The notes below the pieces were generated by a model. The model was not told the DNA's origin. It saw nothing but the letters and a program-made list of their open reading frames with translations, and did not search any database. From assembly GCF_000620785.1 (NCBI RefSeq), contig NZ_JIAI01000006.1, positions 62,001-126,000 of the forward strand: a stretch of DNA of 64,000 nt. The letters are read 5' to 3'. This document shows positions 1-8,160 of the stretch, piece after piece; position 1 is the first letter of the stretch; each line of letters starts with the position of its first letter. Both the position numbers and the translations under genes were made by a program. The stretch comes from Actinospineispora acaciae DSM 45401. Lineage in GTDB: Bacteria; Actinomycetota; Actinomycetes; Mycobacteriales; Pseudonocardiaceae.

Positions 1-284
1 AGGAGGGCACGCTCCCGGCCGGCACCCGGATCGTGGCCCAGACCCCGCCGTACGACCACTGCACGATGACGCTGGCCGACAACGCACCGTCGGAAAGGTT
101 CGTCGAGCTGCTGCTGGCGATGTCCTACGAGGACCCGGAGGTGCGGCCGCTGCTGGACCTGGAGGGCCTGCGGGTCTGGCGGGAGGGCCGGACCAGCGGG
201 TACGGCCAGCTCGCCGACGCGGTGGACCAGGTCGGGTTCTACGACGCCGAGGGCCGGGTGACGGCGGCGGAGTACGCGCCCTGA
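1..284 (+). CDS. PhnD-like substrate-binding protein, C-terminal part
   Basis: This is the 3' end of a gene whose start lies before the window; the frame is open from base 3 to the TGA at 282-284. The visible tail (about 93 residues) has the PPYDHC and AMSYEDPEVRPLLDLEGL segments seen near the C-terminus of PhnD/SsuA-type phosphate/phosphonate ABC binding proteins, where the small-domain contact to the ligand and the last helices lie. That family assignment is from recall of the pattern, not a search. The next gene starts on the A of this stop codon (TGATG), so the two are translationally coupled and probably share a function. No signal peptide can be checked because the N-terminus is missing. 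Confidence 0.6.
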   Translation, partial: EGTLPAGTRIVAQTPPYDHCTMTLADNAPSERFVELLLAMSYEDPEVRPLLDLEGLRVWREGRTSGYGQLADAVDQVGFYDAEGRVTAAEYAP

Positions 285-1471
285 TGACGCCCCGGCTGGA
301 CCTGGAGGCGCTGGCGTTCACCTCCGGCGCGCACCTGCTGGTGGACCGGGCGCTGCGCGGGCTCCCACCGGGGGCGCGGCTGCGGGTGGTCGGGGCGGAC
401 CCGGCGCTGGGCGTGCACCTGCGCGCCTGGTGCCGGGCTCGCGGCCACGGCTTCGCCGAGCACCCCGACGGCGGGTACACGCTCACCCGAGGGCGGGCCG
501 ACCTGCAGCGCTGGGCCGGTGCCGAGCGCGCCGGGCGGCCCGACCCGGACGGACTGGTCCGCCGGCCGCCCGCGCACTGGGGGCTGGCCGCCCGCGGCGC
601 GCTGGTGGAGGCGGGCGGGCCGGCGGTGGCGTCGTTCGACCTGGACGACCGCGACGTGGTCTGGGCCGACCTGGCGCCCCGGCTGTACGCGCACGCCGCC
701 GCCGCGCAGTGGGACCCGGCCACCGCCGTGGACTGGTCCGCCGGCACGAAGCTGCCCGCCGAGATCGAGGCGGCGGTGGTGCAGGTGATGACCTACCTGG
801 TGGAGAACGAGCAGGCCGCGCTGGTCATCCCGGCGCGGCTGCTCGCCAGGGTGCACCCGCACTTCCGGGAGGTGCAGCAGCTGCTCGCGGTGCAGGCCGC
901 CGACGAGGCCCGCCACGTGGAGGTGTTCACCCGCCGCGCGCTGCTGCACGGCGGCGAGATGGGCACCTCCTCGGCGGGCGGGCGGGCGTCGCTGACCACG
1001 CTGCTGGCCGAGCCGGACTTCTCGCTGGCCTCGTTCCTGCTCTCGGTGCTCGGGGAGGGCAGCTTCCTGGCCCTGCTCGCCTTCCTCGACCAGCACGCCC
1101 CCGACCCGGTCACCCGCCAGGTCACCAGGCTCGCGCGCGTCGACGAGGCCCGGCACGTGGCGTTCGGCGTCGCCCACCTGGAACACCAGGCCGCGCTCGA
1201 CCCCACCCTGCGCGGCAAGCTGCGCGCCGCGATCGAACGCCGGCACGACGCGCTGGTCGACACCGCCGGCCTGAACGCCGACGTGTTCGACGCGCTGGTC
1301 GTCCTCGCGGCCGGCGAGTGGACCCCGGCCGCGATCGCGCGCGGTCACCGAGCCGTGGCGGAGCTGCACCGCGCGATGGACGACGGCCGCCGCCAGCGGC
1401 TGGCCAGGCTGGGCTTCCCGCCCGACGAGGCGGCCGAGCTGTCCGCCCTGCACACCCGCAACTTCATGTGA
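284..1471 (+). CDS. Ferritin-like diiron protein with N-terminal TusA-like domain
   Basis: A 395-residue protein. Residues about 170-300 carry two ferritin-like diiron half-sites: ENE at 174-176 with DEARH at 207-211, then EG at 258-259 with DEARH at 287-291. This E..DEARH duplication is the hallmark of four-helix-bundle diiron oxidases or N-oxygenases. Residues 4-70 look like a TusA/SirA fold (LDLEAL start, GARLRVVGADP strand, HLRAWC helix), but the sulfur-carrying CPxP motif is replaced by FTSG, so sulfur relay is unlikely. The gene is coupled to the upstream PhnD-like protein by a 1-base overlap. The likely role is metal- and O2-dependent oxidation of an unknown substrate. The fold is confident; the reaction is unknown. 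Confidence 0.7.
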   Translation: MTPRLDLEALAFTSGAHLLVDRALRGLPPGARLRVVGADPALGVHLRAWCRARGHGFAEHPDGGYTLTRGRADLQRWAGAERAGRPDPDGLVRRPPAHWGLAARGALVEAGGPAVASFDLDDRDVVWADLAPRLYAHAAAAQWDPATAVDWSAGTKLPAEIEAAVVQVMTYLVENEQAALVIPARLLARVHPHFREVQQLLAVQAADEARHVEVFTRRALLHGGEMGTSSAGGRASLTTLLAEPDFSLASFLLSVLGEGSFLALLAFLDQHAPDPVTRQVTRLARVDEARHVAFGVAHLEHQAALDPTLRGKLRAAIERRHDALVDTAGLNADVFDALVVLAAGEWTPAAIARGHRAVAELHRAMDDGRRQRLARLGFPPDEAAELSALHTRNFM

Positions 1472-1533
1472 CGCCGCGGGTGGCGAGGGGGCGGACGCGA
1501 TGCCCGCCCCCTCGCCGTGTGGTGGGAGCGAGT

Positions 1534-2160
1534 TCAGGCGCTCCCGGGGACGGTCAGGGTGCCGGCCCGCGCGGCGGTGAACCGGTCGGCGGCGTCGGCC
1601 CAGTTCACCACGTTCCACCATGCCTTCACATAGTCCGGCTTGACGTTGCGGTACTGCAGGTAGAAAGCGTGCTCCCACATGTCCAGGAGCACCAGCGGAA
1701 CCTGGCCGGCGGGCAGGTTGGCCTGCTGGTCGTACAGCTGGTGGATCAGCAGCCGCCGGCCGAGCACGTCCCACCCGAGGATCGCCCAGCCCGAGCCCTG
1801 GATCGTGGTCGCGGCGGCGGTGAAATGCGCCCGGAAACCGTCGAACGAGCCGAACGCGTCGTCGATGGCGGCGGCCAGCTCGCCGGTCGGCTTGTCACCG
1901 CCGTCCGGGGACAGGTTGTTCCAGAACAAAGAGTGGTTGACGTGCCCGCCGAGGTTGAACGCCAGCGTCTTCTCCAGCCCCACGATCGAGCCGAACGAAC
2001 CCGATGCGCGGGCTTCCGCGAGCTGGTCGAGGGCGCCGTTCAGGCCGTTGACGTAGGTCTGGTGGTGCTTGGAGTGGTGCAGCTCCATGATCTCGCCCGC
2101 GATGTGCGGGGCCAGCGCGCCGTAGTCGTACGGCAGGTCGGGCAGGACGTACTGGGTCAT
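1534..2160 (-). CDS. sodA: Superoxide dismutase (Fe/Mn type)
   Basis: Converts superoxide to H2O2 and O2 in the cytoplasm. The 208-residue length is normal for the family. All four metal ligands are visible: His28 (in ELHHSKHH), His76 (GGHVNH), Asp160 and His164 (DMWEHAF). The conserved GSGW and the YQYRN-like region near 170 are present. The ATG at 2160 is chosen because GAGGAGG precedes it at normal spacing; a longer in-frame start at 2226 has no ribosome site and would read through the promoter. A SoxR-box-like palindrome lies 45 bases upstream. Fe versus Mn use cannot be settled by eye, although Gly/Gln placement (about Gln146) resembles actinobacterial Mn-type enzymes. Confidence 0.95.
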   Translation of the reverse strand: MTQYVLPDLPYDYGALAPHIAGEIMELHHSKHHQTYVNGLNGALDQLAEARASGSFGSIVGLEKTLAFNLGGHVNHSLFWNNLSPDGGDKPTGELAAAIDDAFGSFDGFRAHFTAAATTIQGSGWAILGWDVLGRRLLIHQLYDQQANLPAGQVPLVLLDMWEHAFYLQYRNVKPDYVKAWWNVVNWADAADRFTAARAGTLTVPGSA

Positions 2161-2204
2161 CGGTCGTCTCCTCCTCAAGCTCGTGCGCACCGGAGACGCT
2201 CGTC

Positions 2205-2222
2205 CCTCAACCGCTGTTGAGG
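2205..2222. promoter_or_regulatory. SoxR-box-like palindrome upstream of sodA
   Basis: Read on the minus strand the sequence is CCTCAACAGCGGTTGAGG: 7-bp arms CCTCAAC/GTTGAGG around AGCG. TTGACC, a good -35 hexamer, overlaps its left edge. This matches the CCTCAA-n6-TTGAGG pattern of SoxR (MerR-family) operators. It lies between the SDR stop codon and the sodA start. It could alternatively act as a short terminator hairpin for the SDR gene, but it lacks a T-run. Confidence 0.55.
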
Positions 2223-2244
2223 TCAAGTGCCTGTGATCGACACG

Positions 2245-2961
2245 TCACCAGGGGACGGGGGTGCCGTCCCAGGACACGAACCGGCCGGTGGGCCCGTCGC
2301 CGCCCAGCAGCGCCAGGCGGACGGCCCCGGCGGCGGCCTCGGCGGGGTCGCCGTCGCTGGTTGCGGCGCGCGCGTTGAGGTCGGTCCGGCGCAGGCCGGG
2401 GGCCAGGGCGTTCACCTTGAAGCCCTCGGCGGCCAGCGCCTGGGCGTAGAACAGCGTCACCGCGTTCAGCGCGGTCTTGGACGAGCGGTAGGCGGCGGCG
2501 GATCCGGCGCTGACCGCGAACTCGCGCCCCGGGTCCGCGCTCCAGGCCAGCGAGCCGGTGCCGCTGGAGACGTTCACGATCCTCGGCGCGGCGGAGCGGC
2601 GCAGCGCGGGCAGGAACGCGTTCGTCACGGCCAGCACGCCGAACAGGTTCGTCTCGTAGGTGCGCCGGAAGCTGGCCAGGTCGGCGTCCACCGCCGAGGC
2701 GGTGTCGACCATGATCCCGGCGTTGTTCACCAGGATGTCCAGCCGCTCGACCGTGCCCGCCGCCTCGGCGACACTGCCGGCGTCGGTGACGTCCAGGACC
2801 AGCGGTCGGGCGTTGCCGCCGATCTCGGTTGCCGCGCGTTCGCCGCGCGCGGCGTCGCGGCAGCCGACGTGGACGGTGAGCCCGGCGGCGGCGAGCCGGC
2901 GCGCGATCTCCTTGCCGATGCCCTTGTTGGCGCCGGTCACCAGGGCGATGGAATCCTTCAT
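2245..2961 (-). CDS. Short-chain dehydrogenase/reductase (classical SDR)
   Basis: A 238-residue NAD(P)(H)-dependent oxidoreductase. It has the Rossmann motif TGANKGIG at about 8-15, NNAG near residue 80, the catalytic Ser in NVSSGTG and the YxxxK pair (YRSSK). Arg residues after the first Gly-rich loop (GCRDAARG) suggest NADP preference. The ATG at 2961 is chosen because it begins directly at the first beta strand (MKDSIALVTG). The gene is transcribed away from the helix-turn-helix regulator starting at 3050, a pairing often seen in actinomycetes in which the regulator controls the SDR. The substrate cannot be deduced. Confidence 0.9.
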   Translation of the reverse strand: MKDSIALVTGANKGIGKEIARRLAAAGLTVHVGCRDAARGERAATEIGGNARPLVLDVTDAGSVAEAAGTVERLDILVNNAGIMVDTASAVDADLASFRRTYETNLFGVLAVTNAFLPALRRSAAPRIVNVSSGTGSLAWSADPGREFAVSAGSAAAYRSSKTALNAVTLFYAQALAAEGFKVNALAPGLRRTDLNARAATSDGDPAEAAAGAVRLALLGGDGPTGRFVSWDGTPVPW

Positions 2962-3049
2962 GGTGTCGACGGTGCTGTTCGGAGTGCGGCCGAACCAGGC
3001 ACAACCGATACCTGGCACCCGACCCGTGGACGACGCGGTGGGAGGGCGG

Positions 3050-3841
3050 ATGGTGAGAGGGGAGCTGGCCCGGTTCCTGCGGGACCGGCGCGGCGAGCTG
3101 CGGCCCGTTGACGTGGGCATCCCGGCCGGCGGCCGGCGGCGCACCCCCGGGCTGCGCCGCGAGGAGGTCGCCGGGCTGGCGCACATGTCGGTGGAGTACT
3201 ACGCCCGCCTCGAACAGGCCAGGGGGCCGCGCCCCTCGCCCCGGGTGCTGACGGCCATCGCCGGCGCGCTGCGGCTCAGCCCGGCCGAGCGGTCGCACCT
3301 GTTCGGCCTGGCCGGGGCGAACCCGCCGGCGCCCGAGGGTCCGGTGCGCCGGGTCCGTCCCCACGTGGCCGACATGCTCCGCCGGATGCCGGACACGGCC
3401 GCCGTGGTGACCGACGCGAGCTACGACGTGATCGCGCGCAATTCGCTCGCGGACGCGCTGCTGGCCGGCCTGGACCGCGAGCCGAACCTGGCCAGGCGCC
3501 GCTTCCTGGGCCTGGGCCACTTCGAGAGCTCCGCCGCCGAGGAGTTCGGCCACATCGCCGTGGCCCGGCTGCGCGCCTCTGCCGCCCGGTATCCCCGCGA
3601 TGCCCGGCTGGCCGTCCTGGTCGCCGAGCTGCGCGCCGCCAGCGAGGAGTTCGTCGCGATCTGGGACACCAACCCGGTCCGTACCCCCGGCCACCGCACC
3701 AAGACGATCGACCACCCGACCCTCGGCCCGCTGCGGCTGAACTGCGACGTGCTCGCCGTGCCCGACGTCGACCAACAGGTCGTGTTCATCACCGCCGACC
3801 CCGGCAGCCAGGCCGCCCGAGCCCTGCGCCAGCTGGCCTAG
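3050..3841 (+). CDS. XRE/MmyB-type helix-turn-helix regulator
   Basis: A 263-residue DNA-binding regulator. The N-terminal 80 residues hold an XRE-type HTH with the RRRTPGLRREEVA and YYARLEQARGPRPS motifs typical of the MmyB-like family, followed by an MmyB ligand-binding domain (WDTNPVRT... near 205-215, TIDHPTLGPLRL). In related proteins that domain binds a fatty-acyl ligand. The ATG at 3050 follows GGGAGGG at a good distance; the frame is open further upstream but only opposite the SDR gene. It is divergent from that SDR and is its probable regulator. Its stop codon overlaps the stop of the convergent GntR gene. Confidence 0.9.
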   Translation: MVRGELARFLRDRRGELRPVDVGIPAGGRRRTPGLRREEVAGLAHMSVEYYARLEQARGPRPSPRVLTAIAGALRLSPAERSHLFGLAGANPPAPEGPVRRVRPHVADMLRRMPDTAAVVTDASYDVIARNSLADALLAGLDREPNLARRRFLGLGHFESSAAEEFGHIAVARLRASAARYPRDARLAVLVAELRAASEEFVAIWDTNPVRTPGHRTKTIDHPTLGPLRLNCDVLAVPDVDQQVVFITADPGSQAARALRQLA

Positions 3842-4509
3842 AGGAGGCCCTCGGTGTGCGCTTCCTCGATGATGGCCAGGGTGGAGCGCAGGTGCTGCAG
3901 CGTCAGCTCGATGGCGGCGTCGGCGTCGCGGCGGCGGTAGATGTCCAGCAGCTGCTCGTGTTCGGCGTTGGCCTCGGCGATGTGGCGCGGCTGGGCGTCC
4001 AGCGAGACGGCGACGTAGCCGGCGGCGCTGTCGCGCAGGCCGGCGAGGATGGTGGCCAGCCGGCTCTTGTCGTCGATCTCGGTGAAGACCCCGTGGAACG
4101 CCCGGTTGAGGTTGACCCAGGTCGACATGTCCGACTCGGTGCGCATCTGAGCGGCCAGGTCGGCGGCGCGGGCCAGTTGCTCGTCGGTGATCCGCTCGAT
4201 CACCCGCCTGACCATGATCGGTTCGAGCGTCATCCGGAGTTCGTAGATCTCCCGTACCTCGTCGATGTTGAGCGGGCGGACGATGGCGCCCCGGTGCGAG
4301 TCGAACAGGACAAGGCCCTCGGTGGCCAGGTCGCGCAGGGCCTCCCGGACGGGGGTGGTGCTGACGCCGAGCTGGGAGGCGAGCTCGGACTGCACCAGGC
4401 GCTCCCCGGCGGACAGCGTGCGGTCCAGGATCGCGGCCCGCAGCGTGGCGCGCACGTGCTCGTAGGCGGTGCGCGTTCGCGGCGGGGCGGCAAGCGGGTT
4501 GATCGGCAC
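3838..4509 (-). CDS. GntR family (FCD) transcriptional regulator
   Basis: A 223-residue FadR-subfamily repressor. The N-terminal winged helix (about residues 13-80) shows TRTAYEHVRATLRAAIL, GERLVQSELASQLGVSTTPVREAL and SHRGAIVRPL. The C-terminal all-helical FCD domain has the metal-binding residues: Asp/Glu in YELRMTLEP, His in LNRAFHGVF, and His pairs in EHEQLL and LQHL. Such regulators usually sense small carboxylates. It lies downstream of the asparaginase gene on the same strand and close to the divergent catabolic operon beginning at 5654, so it is the obvious candidate regulator of both. Confidence 0.9.
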   Translation of the reverse strand: MPINPLAAPPRTRTAYEHVRATLRAAILDRTLSAGERLVQSELASQLGVSTTPVREALRDLATEGLVLFDSHRGAIVRPLNIDEVREIYELRMTLEPIMVRRVIERITDEQLARAADLAAQMRTESDMSTWVNLNRAFHGVFTEIDDKSRLATILAGLRDSAAGYVAVSLDAQPRHIAEANAEHEQLLDIYRRRDADAAIELTLQHLRSTLAIIEEAHTEGLL

Positions 4510-4544
4510 GGGGACCTCACGACGTCGGAACGGACAGTGCGAAC

Positions 4545-4565
4545 CTAGAGCGTGTCCCGCTCTAG
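4545..4565 (-). terminator. Hairpin at the end of the asparaginase gene
   Basis: Perfect 8-bp inverted repeat CTAGAGCG-TGTCC-CGCTCTAG. The asparaginase stop codon (TAG on the minus strand) lies inside the stem. There is no U-tract, as is common for actinobacterial terminators. It sits between asparaginase and the GntR gene and could uncouple their transcription. Confidence 0.5.
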
Positions 4566-5563
4566 CCGGGCACGGGCGGCCCGCCGCGCCGGGCGAACTC
4601 GTCGCGGATGCGTTCGGGGGAGGCGCGGGCGGCCAGTAGCGCCCACAGCAGGATCCGGGCCTTGTGCGGGTCCAGCCATCCGGCGGGCACCGCGCCGCGC
4701 CCGATCAGGTCCCGCTCGGAGCCGGCGAAGCCGTAGGTGCCGTTCAGCGTGGTGCCCGCGCCGGTCCGGCTGGCGAACACCACGGCCATGTCGCCGTCCA
4801 GCGCGTCGCCGACCGCGTCGGCCAGGGCGAACGGGACGTGGCCCGCGCCGAAGGCCGACACCACCGCGCCCCGGTAGCCGCCCGAGCGGGCCAGCCGCAG
4901 CAGCCGGCCGTCGTCGCCGAGGCAGGCGTCGACCACCGCCACCTCGGGGTGCTCCAGTCCGGGCGGGGGTGGCGCGAGCGCCGGCCATCGGTGCGGCGGA
5001 TGGCCCAGGACGGGGCTGCCCTCGACCAGCACGCCCAGCGGCCCGAAGTCCGGCGAGGTGAAGGCGGCCAGGCTGAAGGCGTGCGACTTGCGCACCCTGG
5101 CCGCCGCGTGCACCTCGTCGTTCATCACCACCACCGCGCCGACCGACGTGCAGCGCGCGGCGACCCGCACGGCGGCCAGCAGGTTCGCCGGGCCGTCCGC
5201 GCCGGGTACGCCGGCCGGGCGCATCGCGCCGGTCACGACCAGCGGCTCGGGACGCCGCCAGTGCAGGTCGAGCAGGTAGGCGGTCTCCGGCAGCGTGTCG
5301 GTGCCCTGGATCAGCACCGCACCGCTCGCGCCACCGGCCACCGCGTCGTCCGCCCAGCGCAGCGCGGCGAGCACGTCGTCGAAGGAGAGCGAAGCCCCGG
5401 GCAGCGAGGCGAGCGTGGTGGCCTCGATGGTGGCCACCCGCGCCAGCTCCGGGACGGCGGCGATCAGCTCGTCGGCGCCCAGGGTCGGGGTGACGCCGCC
5501 ACCCTGGCCGGTCATGGTGATCGTCCCCCCGAGGGAGGCGATCGCTACGTGCGCATGCGTCAT
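4562..5563 (-). CDS. L-asparaginase/glutaminase-like amidohydrolase (type I/II)
   Basis: A 333-residue member of the bacterial asparaginase family, which hydrolyses asparagine or related amides to the acid and ammonia. Both active-site threonine motifs are present: GGTI with Thr14, and the GTDTLPET box with Thr88-Asp89. A Lys in RKSHAF lies in the expected later region. There is no signal peptide, so it is cytoplasmic. The ATG at 5563 follows AGAAGGG; an ATG at 5584 lacks a ribosome site. The gene is divergent from the MFS-headed operon at 5654 and could process an amide or imide from that pathway rather than free asparagine; that is inference. Confidence 0.88.
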   Translation of the reverse strand: MTHAHVAIASLGGTITMTGQGGGVTPTLGADELIAAVPELARVATIEATTLASLPGASLSFDDVLAALRWADDAVAGGASGAVLIQGTDTLPETAYLLDLHWRRPEPLVVTGAMRPAGVPGADGPANLLAAVRVAARCTSVGAVVVMNDEVHAAARVRKSHAFSLAAFTSPDFGPLGVLVEGSPVLGHPPHRWPALAPPPPGLEHPEVAVVDACLGDDGRLLRLARSGGYRGAVVSAFGAGHVPFALADAVGDALDGDMAVVFASRTGAGTTLNGTYGFAGSERDLIGRGAVPAGWLDPHKARILLWALLAARASPERIRDEFARRGGPPVPG

Positions 5564-5576
5564 GGAGAACCCTTCT

Positions 5577-5587
5577 TGCATCATGCA
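5577..5587. promoter_or_regulatory. Candidate GntR operator in the divergent promoter
   Basis: Perfect inverted repeat TGCAT-C-ATGCA in the 90-bp gap between the divergent asparaginase (start 5563) and MFS (start 5654) genes. Short symmetric TGNAT/ATNCA sites are typical of FCD-type GntR regulators, one of which is encoded at 3838-4509. The AT-rich stretch GATTTTATAGGG at 5592-5603 could hold a -10 element for the operon. Confidence 0.4.
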
Positions 5588-5653
5588 TCGTCGATTTTAT
5601 AGGGTGCACGACACCGACGGAAGCGGCGGATCCCCGAAGGAGCGTGATCGCCG

Positions 5654-6916
5654 ATGACCACGCGGTCCGACCAGGCGGCGCCCGGCGCCGGCCTGGCCCG
5701 GCTGACCAGGGCGGTCGCCCTGGTCACGCTGGTGGTGCTGGGGTTGTCCTACGTGCTCAATGCCATGGACCGCCAGGTGTTCCCGGTGCTGCTGCCGGAC
5801 ATCCGCAAGGAGCTGGCGTTCAGCCTCGGCCAGGGCGGGCTGTTGTCCACGATCTTCACCCTGGGCATCGGCGTGGCCGGGCTGCCGACCGGCTACCTGC
5901 TGGACCGGATGTCGAGGCGCGCGGTGATGGCGCTCGGGATCCTCATCTTCTCGGCGTTCACCGTGCTTACGGCGTTGGCCTTCGGCTACTGGGACATGTT
6001 CGCCTACCGCGCGCTGTCCGGGGTCGGGGAGGCGATGCAGAACGCGGCGCTGTTCTCGGCGGTCGGCGCCTACTTCTTCGCCAACCGGGCGCTCGCGCTG
6101 GGCAGCCTCAACTTCGCCTACGGGGTGGGCAGCTTCGTCGGGCCGCTGCTCGGCGCGCACTTCGCGACCACGTCGGGGGACTGGCGGGCGCCGTTCTACC
6201 TCTACGGCGGGGTGGGGCTGGTGCTCGTGGTCGTGGTCGGGGCGGTGGTCAGCCGGCGGTTCACCGAGCAGGTGGAGAAGACGACCTCGGCGGACGGCGG
6301 GCTGGACCTGAGCCGGGTGCCGGCGGTGCTCTACAACCGCAACCTGCTGTTGCTGGCGTTCACCGCCGTCGTCGTCGGGGTGGCGATGTACGGCTACATC
6401 GGGCTGTACCCGACGTTCCTGCAGGAGCGGCTGGGGTTCGGGCGCGAGCAGGCGGGGCTGGCGGCGAGCATGTTCGGCATCGGGGCGCTGATGGGGCTGC
6501 CCGCCGGTTGGCTCGGCGACCGGTTCAACCAGCGGCACATCATGATCGGCGCGCTGCTGGCCGGGTCGGTGGTGGGGTACCTGCTGTTCAACGGGCCGAC
6601 CACGCTGGGGCCGCAGGTGGCGCTGTCGTTCGCCGAGGGGGCGATCGCCAGCGGGTTCCTGTTCGTCAACATCTACTCGGCGATGCAGCGGGCGGTGCTG
6701 CCGGCGATGGTGGGGCGGGCGTCGGGGCTGTACGTGGCGAGCTTCTACGTGCCGGCGGCGCTGGCCGGCTACCTGTTCTCCGCGCTGGTCGGGGCCACCG
6801 GGTGGGGTGGGGCGGCGGTCTGGCAGCTCACCGTGCTGCCGCTGTTCGGGGTGGTCGCGCTGCTGTTCGTGGACGTGAGCCGGTTCTCCAACGCGATGAG
6901 GAGGTCGACGGGTTGA
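5654..6916 (+). CDS. MFS transporter (operon head)
   Basis: A 420-residue, 12-helix major facilitator. The loop 2-3 signature is degenerate but recognisable as TGYLLDRMSRRAV (about 78-90), and the N-terminal LNAMDRQVFPVLLPDIRKE segment matches aromatic-acid/sugar-acid type permeases. Polar loops and the repeated two-domain layout fit a proton-coupled importer. It is the first gene of a six-gene operon and overlaps the next gene by 4 bases (TTGA). It is clearly paralogous to the permease at 14044-15273, with the same NAMDRQ and STIFTLG.GVAG.PTG strings. The substrate is unknown; the neighbouring genes suggest a nitrogenous acid or amide. Confidence 0.88.
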   Translation: MTTRSDQAAPGAGLARLTRAVALVTLVVLGLSYVLNAMDRQVFPVLLPDIRKELAFSLGQGGLLSTIFTLGIGVAGLPTGYLLDRMSRRAVMALGILIFSAFTVLTALAFGYWDMFAYRALSGVGEAMQNAALFSAVGAYFFANRALALGSLNFAYGVGSFVGPLLGAHFATTSGDWRAPFYLYGGVGLVLVVVVGAVVSRRFTEQVEKTTSADGGLDLSRVPAVLYNRNLLLLAFTAVVVGVAMYGYIGLYPTFLQERLGFGREQAGLAASMFGIGALMGLPAGWLGDRFNQRHIMIGALLAGSVVGYLLFNGPTTLGPQVALSFAEGAIASGFLFVNIYSAMQRAVLPAMVGRASGLYVASFYVPAALAGYLFSALVGATGWGGAAVWQLTVLPLFGVVALLFVDVSRFSNAMRRSTG

Positions 6917-8160
6917 GCGGCGAGATCACGGGGCCGAGGCGTTGGCACGAGCTGCGCTGGCTGGTCGACTCGGTGCTGCGGACCGACGGGCTGGAGTGGG
7001 ACCAGCCCCGGGTGGCGTACACGCTGCGCCCGATGGGGGTGGACGCGAGGCCCGACTTCGCGGTGGCGCAGTCGCGGATCAGCAAGTTCGCCGACATCAC
7101 GCCGGTGTTCACCGAGCTGGCCGGGCGGCGCGAGGCGAAGGCGGTGGCCGCCGAGGACGCCGGTCGCGAGGTGACCGCCCGCGAGCACTACTTCCACGCC
7201 GCGCTGCTCTACGCCAGCGCCGAGTGGCCGATCTGGGCGGACACCGCCGAGCTGGTGGAGCTGGACGACAAGAAGAACCGCTGCTACGGCGCGTACGCGC
7301 GGCTGGCCGACCACTACGTGGAGCGGGTGGAGATCCCGTTCGGGGACGGGTTCATCCCGGCCTGGTTCCACCTGCCGGTGGGGTACGAGGGCGGCCGGCT
7401 GCCGACGGTGATCGCGTGCGGCGGGATGGACGCGCCGAAGGAGCTGAACGTCAACCTGTACGGGGACAAGCTGCTGGCGCGGGGGTTCGCGGTGCTGTCG
7501 TTCGACGGGCCGGGGCAGGGGGAGGCGCCGATCAGGGGCGTGAAGTTCACCCCGACCGCGTGGGTCGACGCCGGCGAGGCGGTGGTGGGCTGGTGCCGGG
7601 CCCGGGCGGAGGTGGACGCGGAGCGGATCGTCGGGTTCGGGTTGTCGTTCGGTTCGTACTGGATGACGCAGATCGCCGCGACCCAGCCGTCGCTGCGCGG
7701 GTGCGCGGTCGGGTTGGTGTGCCACGAGCCGGGCGGGCACATGATCTTCGAGGCGGCCTCGCCGAGCTTCAAGGCCCGGTACATGTGGATGTCCGGGCTG
7801 GAGCACGACGAGGACGCGTTCGACGCGATGGCCAAGGAGATCGACCTGCGGCCGGTGATCTCGGAGATGCGGGTGCCGTGGCTGGTGATCGCGGGGGACG
7901 AGGACGAGCTGTCGCCTGTTGAGCACAGTTATGAGCTGGCGCGGGACAGTGGGGGGCCGTCTCCGATGCTCGTCTACCAGCAGGGGCGGCATGCGTTGTC
8001 GTTGCCCACGCCGTCGGTGGCGTTGGGTCCGAACTGGCTGACCTACTCGGCGGACTGGTTGCTGGATCGGGTGGACGGGGTGCCGGCCGAGGACTACGTC
8101 GACTACGTGCTGCCGACCGGGGAGATCGAGCGGCGGCCGCATCCCAGGGAGCTGTCGTGA
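6913..8160 (+). CDS. Alpha/beta hydrolase (DHPON hydrolase/FrsA-like)
   Basis: A 415-residue alpha/beta hydrolase with a helical N-terminal cap (1-130) and the catalytic fold after it. The nucleophile elbow is GFGLSFGS (GxSxG), the acid is probably in AGDEDELSP and the His in QQGRHALSLP. The overall layout resembles 2,6-dihydroxypseudooxynicotine hydrolase and related C-C-bond hydrolases that cleave vinylogous ketoacids. The TTG at 6913 is the likely start: it overlaps the upstream TGA, is preceded by GAGGAGG, and the frame before it only runs opposite coding sequence of the MFS gene. In the operon it could cleave a ring-opened ketone intermediate. The exact reaction is inference. Confidence 0.82.
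   Translation: MSGEITGPRRWHELRWLVDSVLRTDGLEWDQPRVAYTLRPMGVDARPDFAVAQSRISKFADITPVFTELAGRREAKAVAAEDAGREVTAREHYFHAALLYASAEWPIWADTAELVELDDKKNRCYGAYARLADHYVERVEIPFGDGFIPAWFHLPVGYEGGRLPTVIACGGMDAPKELNVNLYGDKLLARGFAVLSFDGPGQGEAPIRGVKFTPTAWVDAGEAVVGWCRARAEVDAERIVGFGLSFGSYWMTQIAATQPSLRGCAVGLVCHEPGGHMIFEAASPSFKARYMWMSGLEHDEDAFDAMAKEIDLRPVISEMRVPWLVIAGDEDELSPVEHSYELARDSGGPSPMLVYQQGRHALSLPTPSVALGPNWLTYSADWLLDRVDGVPAEDYVDYVLPTGEIERRPHPRELS

Noticed and set aside
239..1774. Long minus-strand open frame opposite the ferritin-like gene (511 codons)
   Set aside because: Pro/Arg/Gly/His-rich sequence without any domain pattern, wholly antisense to a gene with clear diiron motifs. It is a typical high-GC shadow frame.
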